Assembly (NCBI GenBank): GCA_027490595.1
Contig: JAIXXU010000073.1
Span: 1-16,428 of the forward strand
Length of the DNA: 16,428 bases
Source of the DNA: Pseudomonadota bacterium
GTDB lineage: Bacteria > Bdellovibrionota_B > Oligoflexia > Silvanigrellales > Silvanigrellaceae
Reading direction: 5' to 3'
Shown: piece after piece, positions 7,147 through 15,122 of the stretch
Layout of the letters: each line of letters opens with the position of its first letter
Numbering within the stretch: position 1 is the stretch's first letter
Program-made: the position numbers and the translations under genes
The notes under the pieces: model-generated
Seen by the model: the letters and a program-made list of their open reading frames with translations, nothing else
Told to the model about the DNA's origin: nothing
Database searches by the model: none

Positions 7147-8964
7147 TCACTTCGTAAGTTTATTTTTATGGTCATACTTATTGTCGTATATTTTAATACT
7201 ATAAATTCCTTTTGAATTTAAATAGTCAACTGTTTTTTTTCCAATTTCCGCAAAAATGGGGCCTGCCAGAGGACCTCCAAAAGCTGGGCGAACACCTGCA
7301 CGGTCAAGCACAATGACAATGGCTAGCTTGGGGTCGTCAGCGGGAAGTGTTCCTTCAAATACCGGGGTGCGGTCTGAGTATGAATGTTTTTCATGGGACC
7401 AGACTTGTGCCGTACCGGTTTTGCCTGCAACCAAAACACCTGGAATGCGAGCTGTGGAACCCGTGCCGCCTTCTTCTTCCACAACGGACTCCATCATCTT
7501 GGAAATAACTTTGCTTGTTTCTGGGGAAATATAACGAAGAGGTGGACCCTGTTCCTTGTTCTTTCTTTGAACGTCTACTTTGAGAAGATTAACGCCAAGG
7601 TCGGCACCTCCACCAACAATAATGGATAAACCATGAATAAGTTGAAGTGCAGAAATAGCAAATCCTTGGCCGAAAGCCATATTGGCAAAGCGCATTTCGC
7701 GCCATAATTCTGGTTTTTGAATATGGCCTCCCCACTCACCGGGAAGTCCTGTGCCAGGTTGTCTACCGAATCCAATGTGCATAAGGGCTTTATAAAATTC
7801 TTGTCGTCCAATTTTTTGAACCACTTTGTAGGCGCCAATATTACTGGAAAACTTAATAATTTCCTCGGGAGTTAACATGCCTAATTTATGAGTATCGTGA
7901 ATGGTACCTCCTGGGATGTTCATTTTTCCATACTCAGCGAAAAATTTTGTGTCTTGCTTGATAACCCCTAAGTCTAGGGCTTTTGCAACCCACATGGGTT
8001 TTACAACTGACCCAAGTTCGATAGCATCCATAATAGGACGAAATCTCCTTGCTTCGAGGTCGTTTGTGGGTGAATTTAAGTTATAGGACGGATAGCTAGC
8101 GATGGCTAAAATTTCTCCAGATTTTACGTCCATGACAATGGCGCTTCCGCCTTTAGAACGAGTTTTTATGACTCCAGCTTTCAGGGCTGTTTGGGCAAAT
8201 TGTTGGATGGTTAAATCAATAGAAAGCGTCAGACTGGAAACTTCTTGGGATGGTTTAGAGGCGTCACTGGGAGACACCATGACTAAATTTCCTCGAGCGT
8301 CTCTCATGACCTGAGAACGAATAGGCTTAGAATTGAGCCTGTCGTTATAAATTTTTTCAATACCTTCCAAGCCGTTCCCATCTTGCCCTACAAATCCGAT
8401 CAATTGAGCCGCTAATTCTTTTTCTGGGTAGACTCTTTTTGGTTCATCAACAGATCCAACAAAACTTCGCCATTTTTTTAGCGAACCTAGGTTTTTGATA
8501 TCCGTGGATGACATCTGGCGTCTTAGCCAAATAAAATTATGTTTTTCATGGGCCAGCTCATAAACTGTTCTCGTTGAGAGGCTAAACTGTTTGCCAAAAG
8601 CAGATAATGTTGGTTTATCTTTGGGCATGCGTCTAGGCAGGATAAAAAGGCTTGTGCTTGGTATACTGACGGCTAGTGGGGAACCATTGCGATCGGTAAT
8701 GGTAGCGCGAGGTTGCTGGAGCGTAATAAAGGATTCAAATTGTCGGTTTCCCGTATTGACTAATTTTGCACGAAGCTGTGTAGGTAAAAAGGAAAGCCAA
8801 GCATATCTTATTAAAATAAGCACAAGAACAGCGGCAAAAAACAAACCAAGACTATAGCATCTTTTTTTGAAATTAAATTCTTTGGAAATATTTTGGGAGT
8901 TAAAGGAATCATATACCCATTTTTTGATTTTATTGGCAAGTAAAAACGTAGTGGAAAATTTCAT
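7147..8964 (-). CDS. ftsI: FtsI / PBP3, septal peptidoglycan DD-transpeptidase (class B PBP)
   Basis: Class B penicillin-binding protein that crosslinks septal peptidoglycan in the periplasm. The 605 residues comprise a short basic cytoplasmic tail, one membrane anchor (about 36-57), a pedestal domain with RATITDRNGSPLAVS (86-100) and RVYPEKELAAQLIGFVG (177-193), and a C-terminal transpeptidase domain. All three active-site motifs are present: SVVK (nucleophile Ser319, Lys322) in ELGSVVKPM, SSN (373-375), and KTG (515-517) in VAGKTGTAQ. No PASTA domains follow. The ATG overlaps the ftsL stop as ATGA, so the two are probably translationally coupled. The gene is mid-operon, before murE, as in most dcw clusters, which favours FtsI over the elongation paralogue PBP2 (usually beside rodA). 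Confidence 0.96.
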   Translation of the reverse strand: MKFSTTFLLANKIKKWVYDSFNSQNISKEFNFKKRCYSLGLFFAAVLVLILIRYAWLSFLPTQLRAKLVNTGNRQFESFITLQQPRATITDRNGSPLAVSIPSTSLFILPRRMPKDKPTLSAFGKQFSLSTRTVYELAHEKHNFIWLRRQMSSTDIKNLGSLKKWRSFVGSVDEPKRVYPEKELAAQLIGFVGQDGNGLEGIEKIYNDRLNSKPIRSQVMRDARGNLVMVSPSDASKPSQEVSSLTLSIDLTIQQFAQTALKAGVIKTRSKGGSAIVMDVKSGEILAIASYPSYNLNSPTNDLEARRFRPIMDAIELGSVVKPMWVAKALDLGVIKQDTKFFAEYGKMNIPGGTIHDTHKLGMLTPEEIIKFSSNIGAYKVVQKIGRQEFYKALMHIGFGRQPGTGLPGEWGGHIQKPELWREMRFANMAFGQGFAISALQLIHGLSIIVGGGADLGVNLLKVDVQRKNKEQGPPLRYISPETSKVISKMMESVVEEEGGTGSTARIPGVLVAGKTGTAQVWSHEKHSYSDRTPVFEGTLPADDPKLAIVIVLDRAGVRPAFGGPLAGPIFAEIGKKTVDYLNSKGIYSIKIYDNKYDHKNKLTK

Positions 8965-9248
8965 TTTTCCCTCAATACATGCTTTTGATCGGGGAGAATG
9001 TAACGCGGATTGCCTTGGGAATCGGCTTCAGATAGTAATTTGTCGCGCATAGTTCTTTGGGTAGAAGCAAGTTCTGTTTGAATTTCGATTTGTCTTTGGC
9101 GAAGTTGTTTTTCTTTGTTTTTTAAATTCGCAATCTCGTAGCCAATTGTATAAGTTTTAGATCGCATCGTGATTACTGAAATACCTACACAAATAGTGAA
9201 GATGATGATTACAACAAGAGCATCAATTTTTTTCATGAAAGCGAGCAT
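8961..9248 (-). CDS. ftsL: FtsL-like bitopic cell-division protein
   Basis: A 95-residue protein with a short N-terminal tail, one hydrophobic segment (about 10-27, ALVVIIIFTICVGISVITM), then a charged region about 35-70 rich in Glu, Lys, Gln and Arg with leucine/isoleucine spacing suggesting a coiled coil, ending in a short NPRYILPD tail. FtsL proteins are poorly conserved in sequence, and this identification rests on size, topology, coiled coil and invariant position between rsmH and ftsI. In the family it joins FtsB and FtsQ and helps activate FtsW-FtsI. The ATG chosen is 9 nt after the rsmH stop with a weak AAAG. A second in-frame ATG four codons later (9234-9236) is possible but has no better ribosome-binding site. 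Overlap with ftsI is ATGA. Confidence 0.8.
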   Translation of the reverse strand: MLAFMKKIDALVVIIIFTICVGISVITMRSKTYTIGYEIANLKNKEKQLRQRQIEIQTELASTQRTMRDKLLSEADSQGNPRYILPDQKHVLREK

Positions 9249-9257
9249 AAGTTTCTT

Positions 9258-10343
9258 TCAAATCTCATCAGGCAAAGAAAATTCAAAACATCTCAGCCGG
9301 GCTGAACGAGAGCGAGGGTTAAGGAAGATCTCCTCTTCGTTTGCAGTAACACCACCTCGTGGCATTTCTTTTCCATATGTGGTTCTGATCTCATTGTCGT
9401 ACAAATGTAGCTCAAGATGCAAGGGCAATTGGGTTTCATTTTTAGTTCTGTGGGAAGAGGATAAATTGAGTTTTTTTCCACTTTGCCAGGATCGAAGGGC
9501 ATGTTTAACGAGTTTATCTTCTAAGGAATGAAATGAGATAAAAGCTGCTTTTGATTTTTTTTTCATAAAATTTGGCAAGTCATGAAGAAGTGTTCGTATC
9601 TGTTCGAGTTCACCATTGACTTCGATGCGTAGAGCTTGGAAGACTCTAGTTGCCGGGTGTGTTCGACTTCTCGATGGATACGCTAAACAGCGAGCGACGT
9701 AATTCGCAAATATGGCTGTGCTTTCAAGTGGCAAAAGTCCAGCTTCTCTGTCTGCAACAATTTTGCGGCTTAGTTTGCGTGCTTTAGGTTCTTCGCCATA
9801 ATCAAAAAATATTCTTGTCAGTTCTTGTTCATTGTAAGTTTCTAGTAGGGTTTTAGCATCAAAGATTTGCGATTGATCCATTCTCATGTCTAGAGGGCCT
9901 TCTTGGACGAGAGAAAACCCTCGTTCTTTTTTGTCAAGTTGTGGTGAACTGACACCAAAATCAGCAAGAAAGCCTTGAAGTTTAATAGATGAAAAGTTGG
10001 TTTGTAAAATATGCTTTAATTCGGAAAAGGGAGCGTGGAAAATATGAAACTGGCATCGTTTATGGGCTTCAAAGGTGGTTTCTAAATTTTTAGAAGCAAA
10101 ATTTATAGCATTCTCATCTCTATCAATTCCAATAAAATGGAGTTCAAAGTTTTTTAAATAGTTTATTTCTAGGAGCTCCTTAGCAAGCTCTTGGGTATGT
10201 CCTCCTGCACCTAGAGTCACGTCTGCAAAATAAAGTTTGTTATTATCGCTATTTGATAAAGAATTTACTTCGCTTTCTTGGGGAATTAACAAGTGGACAG
10301 TTTCTTTTTTTAGGACGCTCAGATGTTTGAAACTAGTGCTCAT
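9258..10343 (-). CDS. rsmH: 16S rRNA (cytosine-1402 N4)-methyltransferase RsmH (MraW)
   Basis: SAM-dependent methyltransferase that methylates the N4 position of C1402 in the 16S rRNA decoding site, and conventionally opens dcw operons. Motifs: HLSVLKKETV (7-16), SAM-binding ADVTLGAGGHT (40-50), IGIDRDENAI (71-80), LADFGVSSPQLD (126-137) with RGFSLVQEGPLDMRMD (141-156), HPATRVFQALRIEVNGEL (229-246), FISFHSLEDKLVK (268-280) and NPRSRSARLR (342-351). At 361 residues it is about 45 longer than the E. coli enzyme, through a Ser/Asn-rich insertion at about 21-37 and extra residues near 290-312. The start follows a clear CAAAGG Shine-Dalgarno with 8-nt spacing (10352-10357). mraZ, which often precedes it, is absent; ribF lies upstream instead. 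Confidence 0.97.
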   Translation of the reverse strand: MSTSFKHLSVLKKETVHLLIPQESEVNSLSNSDNNKLYFADVTLGAGGHTQELAKELLEINYLKNFELHFIGIDRDENAINFASKNLETTFEAHKRCQFHIFHAPFSELKHILQTNFSSIKLQGFLADFGVSSPQLDKKERGFSLVQEGPLDMRMDQSQIFDAKTLLETYNEQELTRIFFDYGEEPKARKLSRKIVADREAGLLPLESTAIFANYVARCLAYPSRSRTHPATRVFQALRIEVNGELEQIRTLLHDLPNFMKKKSKAAFISFHSLEDKLVKHALRSWQSGKKLNLSSSHRTKNETQLPLHLELHLYDNEIRTTYGKEMPRGGVTANEEEIFLNPRSRSARLRCFEFSLPDEI

Positions 10344-10351
10344 AAATAATG

Positions 10352-10357
10352 CCTTTG
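10352..10357 (-). promoter_or_regulatory. Ribosome-binding site of rsmH
   Basis: CAAAGG on the minus strand, 8 nt before the ATG at 10341-10343. It is the clearest Shine-Dalgarno of the leftward run and fixes the rsmH start. It is also consistent with rsmH being translated independently of ribF. Confidence 0.6.
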
Positions 10358-10375
10358 TAAATATTTATTGAGCAT

Positions 10376-10405
10376 TTTATAGCCCCTTATAAAAGTGTTT
10401 AGCAA
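10376..10405 (-). promoter_or_regulatory. Candidate sigma70-type promoter for the rsmH-murC operon
   Basis: In the 78-nt gap between ribF and rsmH the minus strand has TTGCTA (10400-10405, 4 of 6 to the -35 consensus), an 18-nt spacer and TATAAA (10376-10381, 5 of 6 to the -10 consensus). This would start transcription about 25 nt before the rsmH ATG. It sits in the only sizeable gap of the leftward run, where a dcw promoter would be expected. AT-rich sequence produces such matches by chance, so this is tentative. Confidence 0.4.
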
Positions 10406-10421
10406 ATAACTTACTGACCAT

Positions 10422-11420
10422 CTAGTCATTAGGTTTATTGAGTATAAAATAATTATTAGCATTGGAAATATCTTTAGATATTTGTTCTTTAAGTGCTGAT
10501 AAGTTTTGGAATCTTTCTTCAGACCGTAAATAATGCAAAGGATAGAACCTGGCTTTTTTATTATAAATATTTTCGTCAAAATTGAAGATGTGTGCTTCAA
10601 TTTGTAACTTAGATTCTTGTCCCAAAGAGGGTCTAAAGCCACAGTTCATGACGGCGGGTAGAAGTTTTGGTTGGTCTGAAAAGTTTGTAGGTTCAATTTC
10701 CACCAAACAACAATAAACCCCTTTTTTTGGTAAAATATAGTTTATTTCCCATTTTAAGTTTGCCGTAGGAAATCCAATTTGACGACCCAATTGATTGCCC
10801 TTTGTTATAATTCCGCTCATAAAAAAATGGTGACCCAATAATTTATTTGCTAAAAACATTTCTCCTTGAGAAATTAATTGCCTAATTTGAGAGGAGGAAA
10901 CAATTTCAGAGTGTCCTAAAATAACTTCTTTCAATGGTTGAACTTGTTGCACAGGAATATTTAGAATTTCTCCGAATTTTTTCATGTGCTCAAAATTTCC
11001 AAGTCTCATTTTTCCATATCTAAAGTCATGCCCAAGTGTAATATCTTTGGGTTCAAAGTAATGGGTAAGCCATTTATAGCAGAAATCATCAGCACTAATG
11101 TTTGCAAAATGGTTATCAAATTTTTGAATAAAAACACCTTGAATACCATAATGAAGAAGAAGGTTTGCTTTGTCGTCAATACCTGTAATAAGCGATTTGC
11201 GATCACCTGGATGAAAATAATCATATGTATGAGGTTCAAAGGTTACAAAAACAATTGGAATATTTTGTTTAAAGCAAGGATTGCTCTTAATGGTATTGAT
11301 GAGATGTTGGTGACCTCGGTGAACACCATCAAAGTTCCCAAAAGATAACCTGACGGGTTTTTTTTCATGAAGAATTTTATTGTCACCAAAAAAGTAAGGT
11401 GTTGATTGTTCAAATGACAT
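10422..11420 (-). CDS. ribF: Bifunctional riboflavin kinase / FAD synthetase RibF
   Basis: Cytoplasmic enzyme that phosphorylates riboflavin to FMN and adenylylates FMN to FAD. The 332 residues match the usual bifunctional length. The N-terminal FAD synthetase module (about 21-180) shows SFGNFDGVHRGHQHL (26-40) with the HxGH nucleotidyltransferase motif, VTFEPHT (59-65), LGHDFRYGKMRLGN (129-142) and SSSQIRQ (175-181). The C-terminal flavokinase module (about 196-320) shows GRQIGFPTANL (212-222), GVYCC, MNCGFRPSLG (258-267) and IEAHIFNFDENIY (274-286) with the likely catalytic Glu275. It starts 9 nt after glyQS with no convincing Shine-Dalgarno, suggesting co-translation. The pairing with a tRNA synthetase recalls ribF-ileS in many bacteria, but here the partner is glyQS. 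Confidence 0.96.
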   Translation of the reverse strand: MSFEQSTPYFFGDNKILHEKKPVRLSFGNFDGVHRGHQHLINTIKSNPCFKQNIPIVFVTFEPHTYDYFHPGDRKSLITGIDDKANLLLHYGIQGVFIQKFDNHFANISADDFCYKWLTHYFEPKDITLGHDFRYGKMRLGNFEHMKKFGEILNIPVQQVQPLKEVILGHSEIVSSSQIRQLISQGEMFLANKLLGHHFFMSGIITKGNQLGRQIGFPTANLKWEINYILPKKGVYCCLVEIEPTNFSDQPKLLPAVMNCGFRPSLGQESKLQIEAHIFNFDENIYNKKARFYPLHYLRSEERFQNLSALKEQISKDISNANNYFILNKPND

Positions 11421-11429
11421 TGTTGAAAA

Positions 11430-14400
11430 CTAAACCTGTAAATAAGAAAAATCTATGAAATCTTCAAACACTACTCTAGCTAGCATGACCAGCGCAATTC
11501 GATTTAATTTAATGGTATTATCTGGATCGTTCACCATAACAGAGTTAAAAAATGTTTCCATAGGAGCGCTGAGTTTTTCTAGTTCATTGAGTGCTGCATT
11601 GAAATTTCCCACTTTATAGAATTCATCATTATTTTGTTTTACTTGTAGGAGTATGTCATAGAGATTAATCTCTTCTTTTTGGCGCAAAACTTGTTTATTT
11701 ATATCAACTGTTGTGAGAACTTTATGTGTTAAATTTCTTGCTCTCATATAAGAGCAGGTAATTTCTATTAAAACATTTTTATTCTCAATCATTTTTTTAT
11801 TGAGAAGCTCAATTAAAATTAAAACATAACTCAGGGGCATTTTTGTCACGTGTTTTTTAATCGCTTCCACGAACCGAGCGTCATAATTTTCTTTCAAATA
11901 GGATTTAATTCTTTCTGAAATAAAGTCTGAAGTTTTCTCTGATATTGCGCTATGCTCAAGCATGGAAAATTCTTTAAGAGTATTCACACATAAAGAAACA
12001 GCTGTATCTATGGAAATGTTTACAGCATGAGGCTCTTTTTTTAACCCTAAAAGACGTCCTACAGAAAGGGCGAGTCGTCTTAGTCCAAGGGGATCTTTGT
12101 TCCCTTTAGGTTCCAATCCATTTGCCAAGTAGAGACACAGGGAATCAAGTTTGTCGGCTAAGGAAAGAATCGCAGCTTCTTGGGAGCGAGGCATTGGCGA
12201 ACCCGCGCTTGAAGGCAGGTAGTGATCTTGAATATATTGTCCAACAAGTTCTGAGTGTTGTTTATTATTGGCAATATTTTGGTGTGCCGCTAATATTCCT
12301 CCCATCACGCCTTGCATTTCATCAGGAAACTCCAGAACGCATCCACTTTTTAAATCAGCTTTGCAAAAAGAAGCAGCTGTATTCAATAATTCAGCTAGTT
12401 TGGCTTGATATACAGGACTTGATTTGTATAATAAAGCGCTTAACTTTTGAATACGCTCGGTTTTTTCGAGCATATTTCCCATATTTTCTTGAAAACTAAG
12501 GCTAGTTAATTCTTCACGAAGTGCTGGTAGGGAAGTTAAAAGATCCGAATCATAGTAAAACGTGCCATCGTCCAGCCTGCCTGTAACAACAGTTTTTGTT
12601 CCTTCAATCATGGCACTCTCGTCAGCACACTTATAATTAGCTACGCCAATATAATAGGGGAGAAGTCCAGATTTATTTTCACCATAAATGGTAAAATAGC
12701 TCATATGTTCTTTTAAAACAGTAACAATCAAGTGTTCAGGAAGCCTAAGATAGTCATCGCTAAATTGTGCAAAAAAAACGGAAGGATTTTCGGAGAGGCA
12801 TGCACATTTTTCAAGTAAACTCTCATCTTCATTTAGTTGGCCACCTAATTTTTTAGATAATTCTTGGGCATGAAAGAGAATTTTTTCTTTTCTTTTTTCA
12901 AAAGATATTTCAACAAAATTTTCTTCTAGAATTTTTTTATAGTCATTGACATGATTTAATTCAATACTTTTTGGCGAAAGAATTCTTTGACCACAAGTCA
13001 AGTTTGAGGATTCAAGGCCAAACATGTTTAATGGAATGATTTTATTTTCAACCATGGCAACTATCCATCTCACAGGACGAATGAAGCTTGGGCTCAAATC
13101 AGATGGTAGCCACCGCATTTTAAGAGGAGCATTGAGGTTATAACACCAGTCTTTAAATTCTGACGATATTTTGTCAATAAAATTTTGAGGTTCTATTGAC
13201 TTAATTCCAAATAAAAATACGCCATCATCACGTTGTTTAAATGAAAGGTCGTTAATATTTAAATTATTCTTTTTACAAAAGCCTATTGCCGCTGCCGTTA
13301 GAGATCCATCGCTATTTTTTGAAATTCTTTCAGCAGGACCCCAAATTTCTTGGGTTTGTTTCCGCTCAAATACAGGAATTTGGCGAATTATTAAAGCTAG
13401 ACGTCTTGATGAGCAATGGACTTCATAGTTGATATTGTCTAATACAAGTAAAAAATCTTTGTCAGCTTTAAATTGCATTTTTTGATGTTCAAGAAAGTTT
13501 TCAAATTTTTCTTTTATTTCTCTTCTGGCGCTAATTTGAAATGTAGGAGGAATTTCTTCAACGCCTAGTTCAAATAATACATTAACATGTTCTTTTTCTT
13601 TAAAATCAACTTTATCATCAAATATTAATTTTTTATCAGCTATTTCAGTATTCACAACATCTGATGTCACAGATAAAATAGGCAATCTAGCATCTGTCTC
13701 CAGTCTGTCTTTTAAAGGAAAATTAAGTTTCTTTCTTTCATTTAAATAGCCAAGAGCACATTTTTTTGCACAGTCTCGCACGCGACCGATAAATCTTTGT
13801 CTTTCACTAACAGAAATTGCGCTCCTAGCATCAAGAATATTAAATGAATGCGATGCTTGAAGAACATAATCATAGGCAGGTAGTACCAAGTCTTTTTCAC
13901 ACAGTTCTGCAACTTTATTTTCACAGTAATCGAAGTGTGAAAAAAGTTGTTTAGTGTCAGCTTCTTTAAAATTAAAGAAAGAAAATTCGTATTCATTTTG
14001 ATAAAAAATATCGCCATATGTAAAGTTGTTATTGAATGGAATATCAAGTGCGTTTTTATATCCATTTGCATACATGAAAAGACGCTCTGCGCCGTAAGTG
14101 ATTTCTCCACAAACTACTTGAATATCTATGCCACCCAACTGTTGAAAATAAGTAAATTGTGTAACTTCTTGTCCATTTGCGCGTACTTCCCAGCCTAAAC
14201 CCCAAGCGCCAAGAGTAGGGCCTTTCCAATCATCTTCAAGAAGTCCGATATCGTTTTTTTTGAGATCAATTCCCACATGAGTGAGTGAGTTTAAAAAAAT
14301 ATCAATGATGTTTGATGGAGATGGTTTTAACAAAACTTGTACTTGATAATAGTGTTGAAAGCGGTACGGACTTTTACCGTAACGGCCATCTACAGGTCGG

Positions 14401-14582
14401 CGGCATGGTTGAATATAAACTGCTTTCCAAGGTTCCGGCCCAAGACCGCGCAAAAAAGTATGAGGATGAAAGGTCCCTGCACCCATAGCAGCATCGTAAG
14501 GCTGACTCCAAATACAGCCATGGTCAACCCAATATTGGCACAGTTGGATAAGGAAATCTTGAAAATTTTTTGCGCGATTCAC
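11430..14582 (-). CDS. glyQS: Glycyl-tRNA synthetase, fused alpha and beta chains (GlyQS)
   Basis: Charges tRNA-Gly. Most bacteria with this tetrameric-type enzyme encode GlyQ (about 300 aa) and GlyS (about 690 aa) separately; here one 1050-residue frame holds both. The alpha part (1 to about 288) has NFQDFLIQLCQYWVDHGC (6-23), GAGTFHPHTFLR (34-45), QPCRRPVDGRYGKSPYR (58-74), DDWKGPTLGAWGLGWEV (117-133) and GEITYGAERL (159-168). A linker of about 45 residues leads to the beta part, which begins with FELGVEEIPPTF (337-348) and continues with MRW...FIRPVRWIVAM (489-510) and the GLEPKGNKDPLGLRR motif. A helical C-terminal part should bind the anticodon. There is no frame break at the junction. 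Start is GTG (14580-14582) behind TAGG at 7-nt spacing, with an in-frame stop 15 codons upstream. Confidence 0.97.
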   Translation of the reverse strand: MNRAKNFQDFLIQLCQYWVDHGCIWSQPYDAAMGAGTFHPHTFLRGLGPEPWKAVYIQPCRRPVDGRYGKSPYRFQHYYQVQVLLKPSPSNIIDIFLNSLTHVGIDLKKNDIGLLEDDWKGPTLGAWGLGWEVRANGQEVTQFTYFQQLGGIDIQVVCGEITYGAERLFMYANGYKNALDIPFNNNFTYGDIFYQNEYEFSFFNFKEADTKQLFSHFDYCENKVAELCEKDLVLPAYDYVLQASHSFNILDARSAISVSERQRFIGRVRDCAKKCALGYLNERKKLNFPLKDRLETDARLPILSVTSDVVNTEIADKKLIFDDKVDFKEKEHVNVLFELGVEEIPPTFQISARREIKEKFENFLEHQKMQFKADKDFLLVLDNINYEVHCSSRRLALIIRQIPVFERKQTQEIWGPAERISKNSDGSLTAAAIGFCKKNNLNINDLSFKQRDDGVFLFGIKSIEPQNFIDKISSEFKDWCYNLNAPLKMRWLPSDLSPSFIRPVRWIVAMVENKIIPLNMFGLESSNLTCGQRILSPKSIELNHVNDYKKILEENFVEISFEKRKEKILFHAQELSKKLGGQLNEDESLLEKCACLSENPSVFFAQFSDDYLRLPEHLIVTVLKEHMSYFTIYGENKSGLLPYYIGVANYKCADESAMIEGTKTVVTGRLDDGTFYYDSDLLTSLPALREELTSLSFQENMGNMLEKTERIQKLSALLYKSSPVYQAKLAELLNTAASFCKADLKSGCVLEFPDEMQGVMGGILAAHQNIANNKQHSELVGQYIQDHYLPSSAGSPMPRSQEAAILSLADKLDSLCLYLANGLEPKGNKDPLGLRRLALSVGRLLGLKKEPHAVNISIDTAVSLCVNTLKEFSMLEHSAISEKTSDFISERIKSYLKENYDARFVEAIKKHVTKMPLSYVLILIELLNKKMIENKNVLIEITCSYMRARNLTHKVLTTVDINKQVLRQKEEINLYDILLQVKQNNDEFYKVGNFNAALNELEKLSAPMETFFNSVMVNDPDNTIKLNRIALVMLARVVFEDFIDFSYLQV

Positions 14583-14589
14583 GTTAAAA

Positions 14590-14593
14590 CCTA
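14590..14593 (-). promoter_or_regulatory. Ribosome-binding site deciding the GTG start of glyQS
   Basis: TAGG on the minus strand lies 7 nt before GTG at 14580-14582, with a second AAAGG at 14595-14599. The frame is closed by TGA 15 codons upstream and contains no other ATG, GTG or TTG start codon, so the GTG is the only credible start. Confidence 0.5.
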
Positions 14594-14625
14594 ACCTTTC
14601 CGCTTTATCTAAAAGCTTGTTCTTT

Positions 14626-14655
14626 CATATAATGACTTTTTATTGGAAATGCCAG
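14626..14655 (-). promoter_or_regulatory. Weak candidate promoter of glyQS
   Basis: On the minus strand CTGGCA (14650-14655) and TATATG (14626-14631) are separated by 18 nt, each matching 4 of 6 sigma70 consensus bases. This would leave a leader of about 36 nt. It lies in the 114-nt divergent region between glyQS and rnpB, where a promoter must exist, but the match is poor. Confidence 0.22.
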
Positions 14656-14656
14656 T

Positions 14657-14685
14657 TTATCAGCTTGCACCTAGGGGGGTTTAAA
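14657..14685 (+). promoter_or_regulatory. Candidate promoter of rnpB
   Basis: TTATCA (14657-14662), a 17-nt spacer and TTTAAA (14680-14685), each 4 of 6 to consensus, would place the transcription start near 14692, just before the P1 helix of the RNase P RNA. The position fits a short 5' leader, but the hexamers are weak in AT-rich sequence. Confidence 0.3.
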
Positions 14686-14696
14686 GTTAAGAAGGG

Positions 14697-15068
14697 CGGG
14701 AGACAATTCGGCTACAGCGCCAGTTGCAATTTATTTTGCAGCAGTGAGGAAAGTCCGGACTTCAAAGAGCAGGATGCTGGTTAACGGCCAGGCGGGGAAG
14801 GTAGTAGTTCTTCGACGGAAAGTGCCACAGAAAATAAACAGCCTAAGCCTTAAAGCGTGGGCAATGGTGAAACTGTGAGGTAAGAGCTCACAAGCCTCGT
14901 TGGTGACAACAGGTTTGGTAAACCCCATCTGAAGCAAGACCAAATAGGGATGGAGAACCTGCTCGGTTCATTATCACATTCGGGTTGGTCGCAAAGAGAA
15001 TTCCGGTAACGGTATTCCAAGAGGAATTGTAGCTATTACAGAATCCGGCTTATGGATTGTCTCTCTTT
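14697..15068 (+). ncRNA. rnpB: RNase P RNA, type A (rnpB)
   Basis: Catalytic RNA of RNase P, which removes 5' leaders from pre-tRNAs. The conserved core is present in order: GAGGAAAGTCCGGAC (14746-14760), GGTGAAAC and GAGGTAAGAGCTCAC in the middle, GAAGCAAGACCAAATAGGG (14931-14949), and ACAGAATCCGG (15038-15048). The ends pair: 14698-14709 (GGGAGACAATTC) with 15054-15065 (GGATTGTCTCTC) give a 12-bp P1 helix with two G-U pairs. GGCTACAG just inside can pair with TTGTAGCT (P2), and GTTGCAA/TTGCAGC (14723-14729/14736-14742) form a P3 hairpin. A GGTTGGT segment follows the P15-17 region, a suitable site for the tRNA CCA end. Ends are set from P1, so each may be off by several nucleotides. No separate terminator hairpin is seen before metK; only TTTTAATATTTTT follows. 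Confidence 0.96.
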
Positions 15069-15108
15069 TAATATTTTTGTTTGGGAAATTGTTTTCTCAA
15101 CTATTTTA

Positions 15109-15114
15109 GAAAGG
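15109..15114 (+). promoter_or_regulatory. Ribosome-binding site deciding the metK start
   Basis: GAAAGG lies 8 nt before ATG at 15123-15125. The longer in-frame reading from TTG at 15081 would begin 13 nt after the RNase P RNA, has no Shine-Dalgarno, and adds 14 residues unlike MetK, so the ATG is preferred. Confidence 0.7.
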
Positions 15115-15122
15115 TTCTTTTC

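Noticed and set aside
7575..7838. 87-codon minus-strand frame inside ftsI, suggestive of a nested gene
   Set aside because: The region encodes conserved transpeptidase sequence in the ftsI frame; the nested frame shows no independent signals.
9169..9531. 120-codon plus-strand open frame opposite ftsL and rsmH
   Set aside because: It is antisense to conserved rsmH motifs and has no plausible protein features; it looks like a shadow frame.
10340..10642. 100-codon open frame on the minus strand spanning the end of ribF and the gap before rsmH
   Set aside because: It overlaps the well-supported C-terminus of RibF in another frame, shows no recognisable family features, and has no clear ribosome-binding site.
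15081..15122. Upstream TTG start that would extend MetK by 14 residues
   Set aside because: It has no Shine-Dalgarno, begins 13 nt after the RNase P RNA, and adds residues not found in MetK; the ATG at 15123 has GAAAGG at 8-nt spacing.
15069..15122. Possible SAM riboswitch in the metK leader
   Set aside because: The 54-nt T-rich leader lacks the helices and conserved cores of known SAM riboswitch classes.
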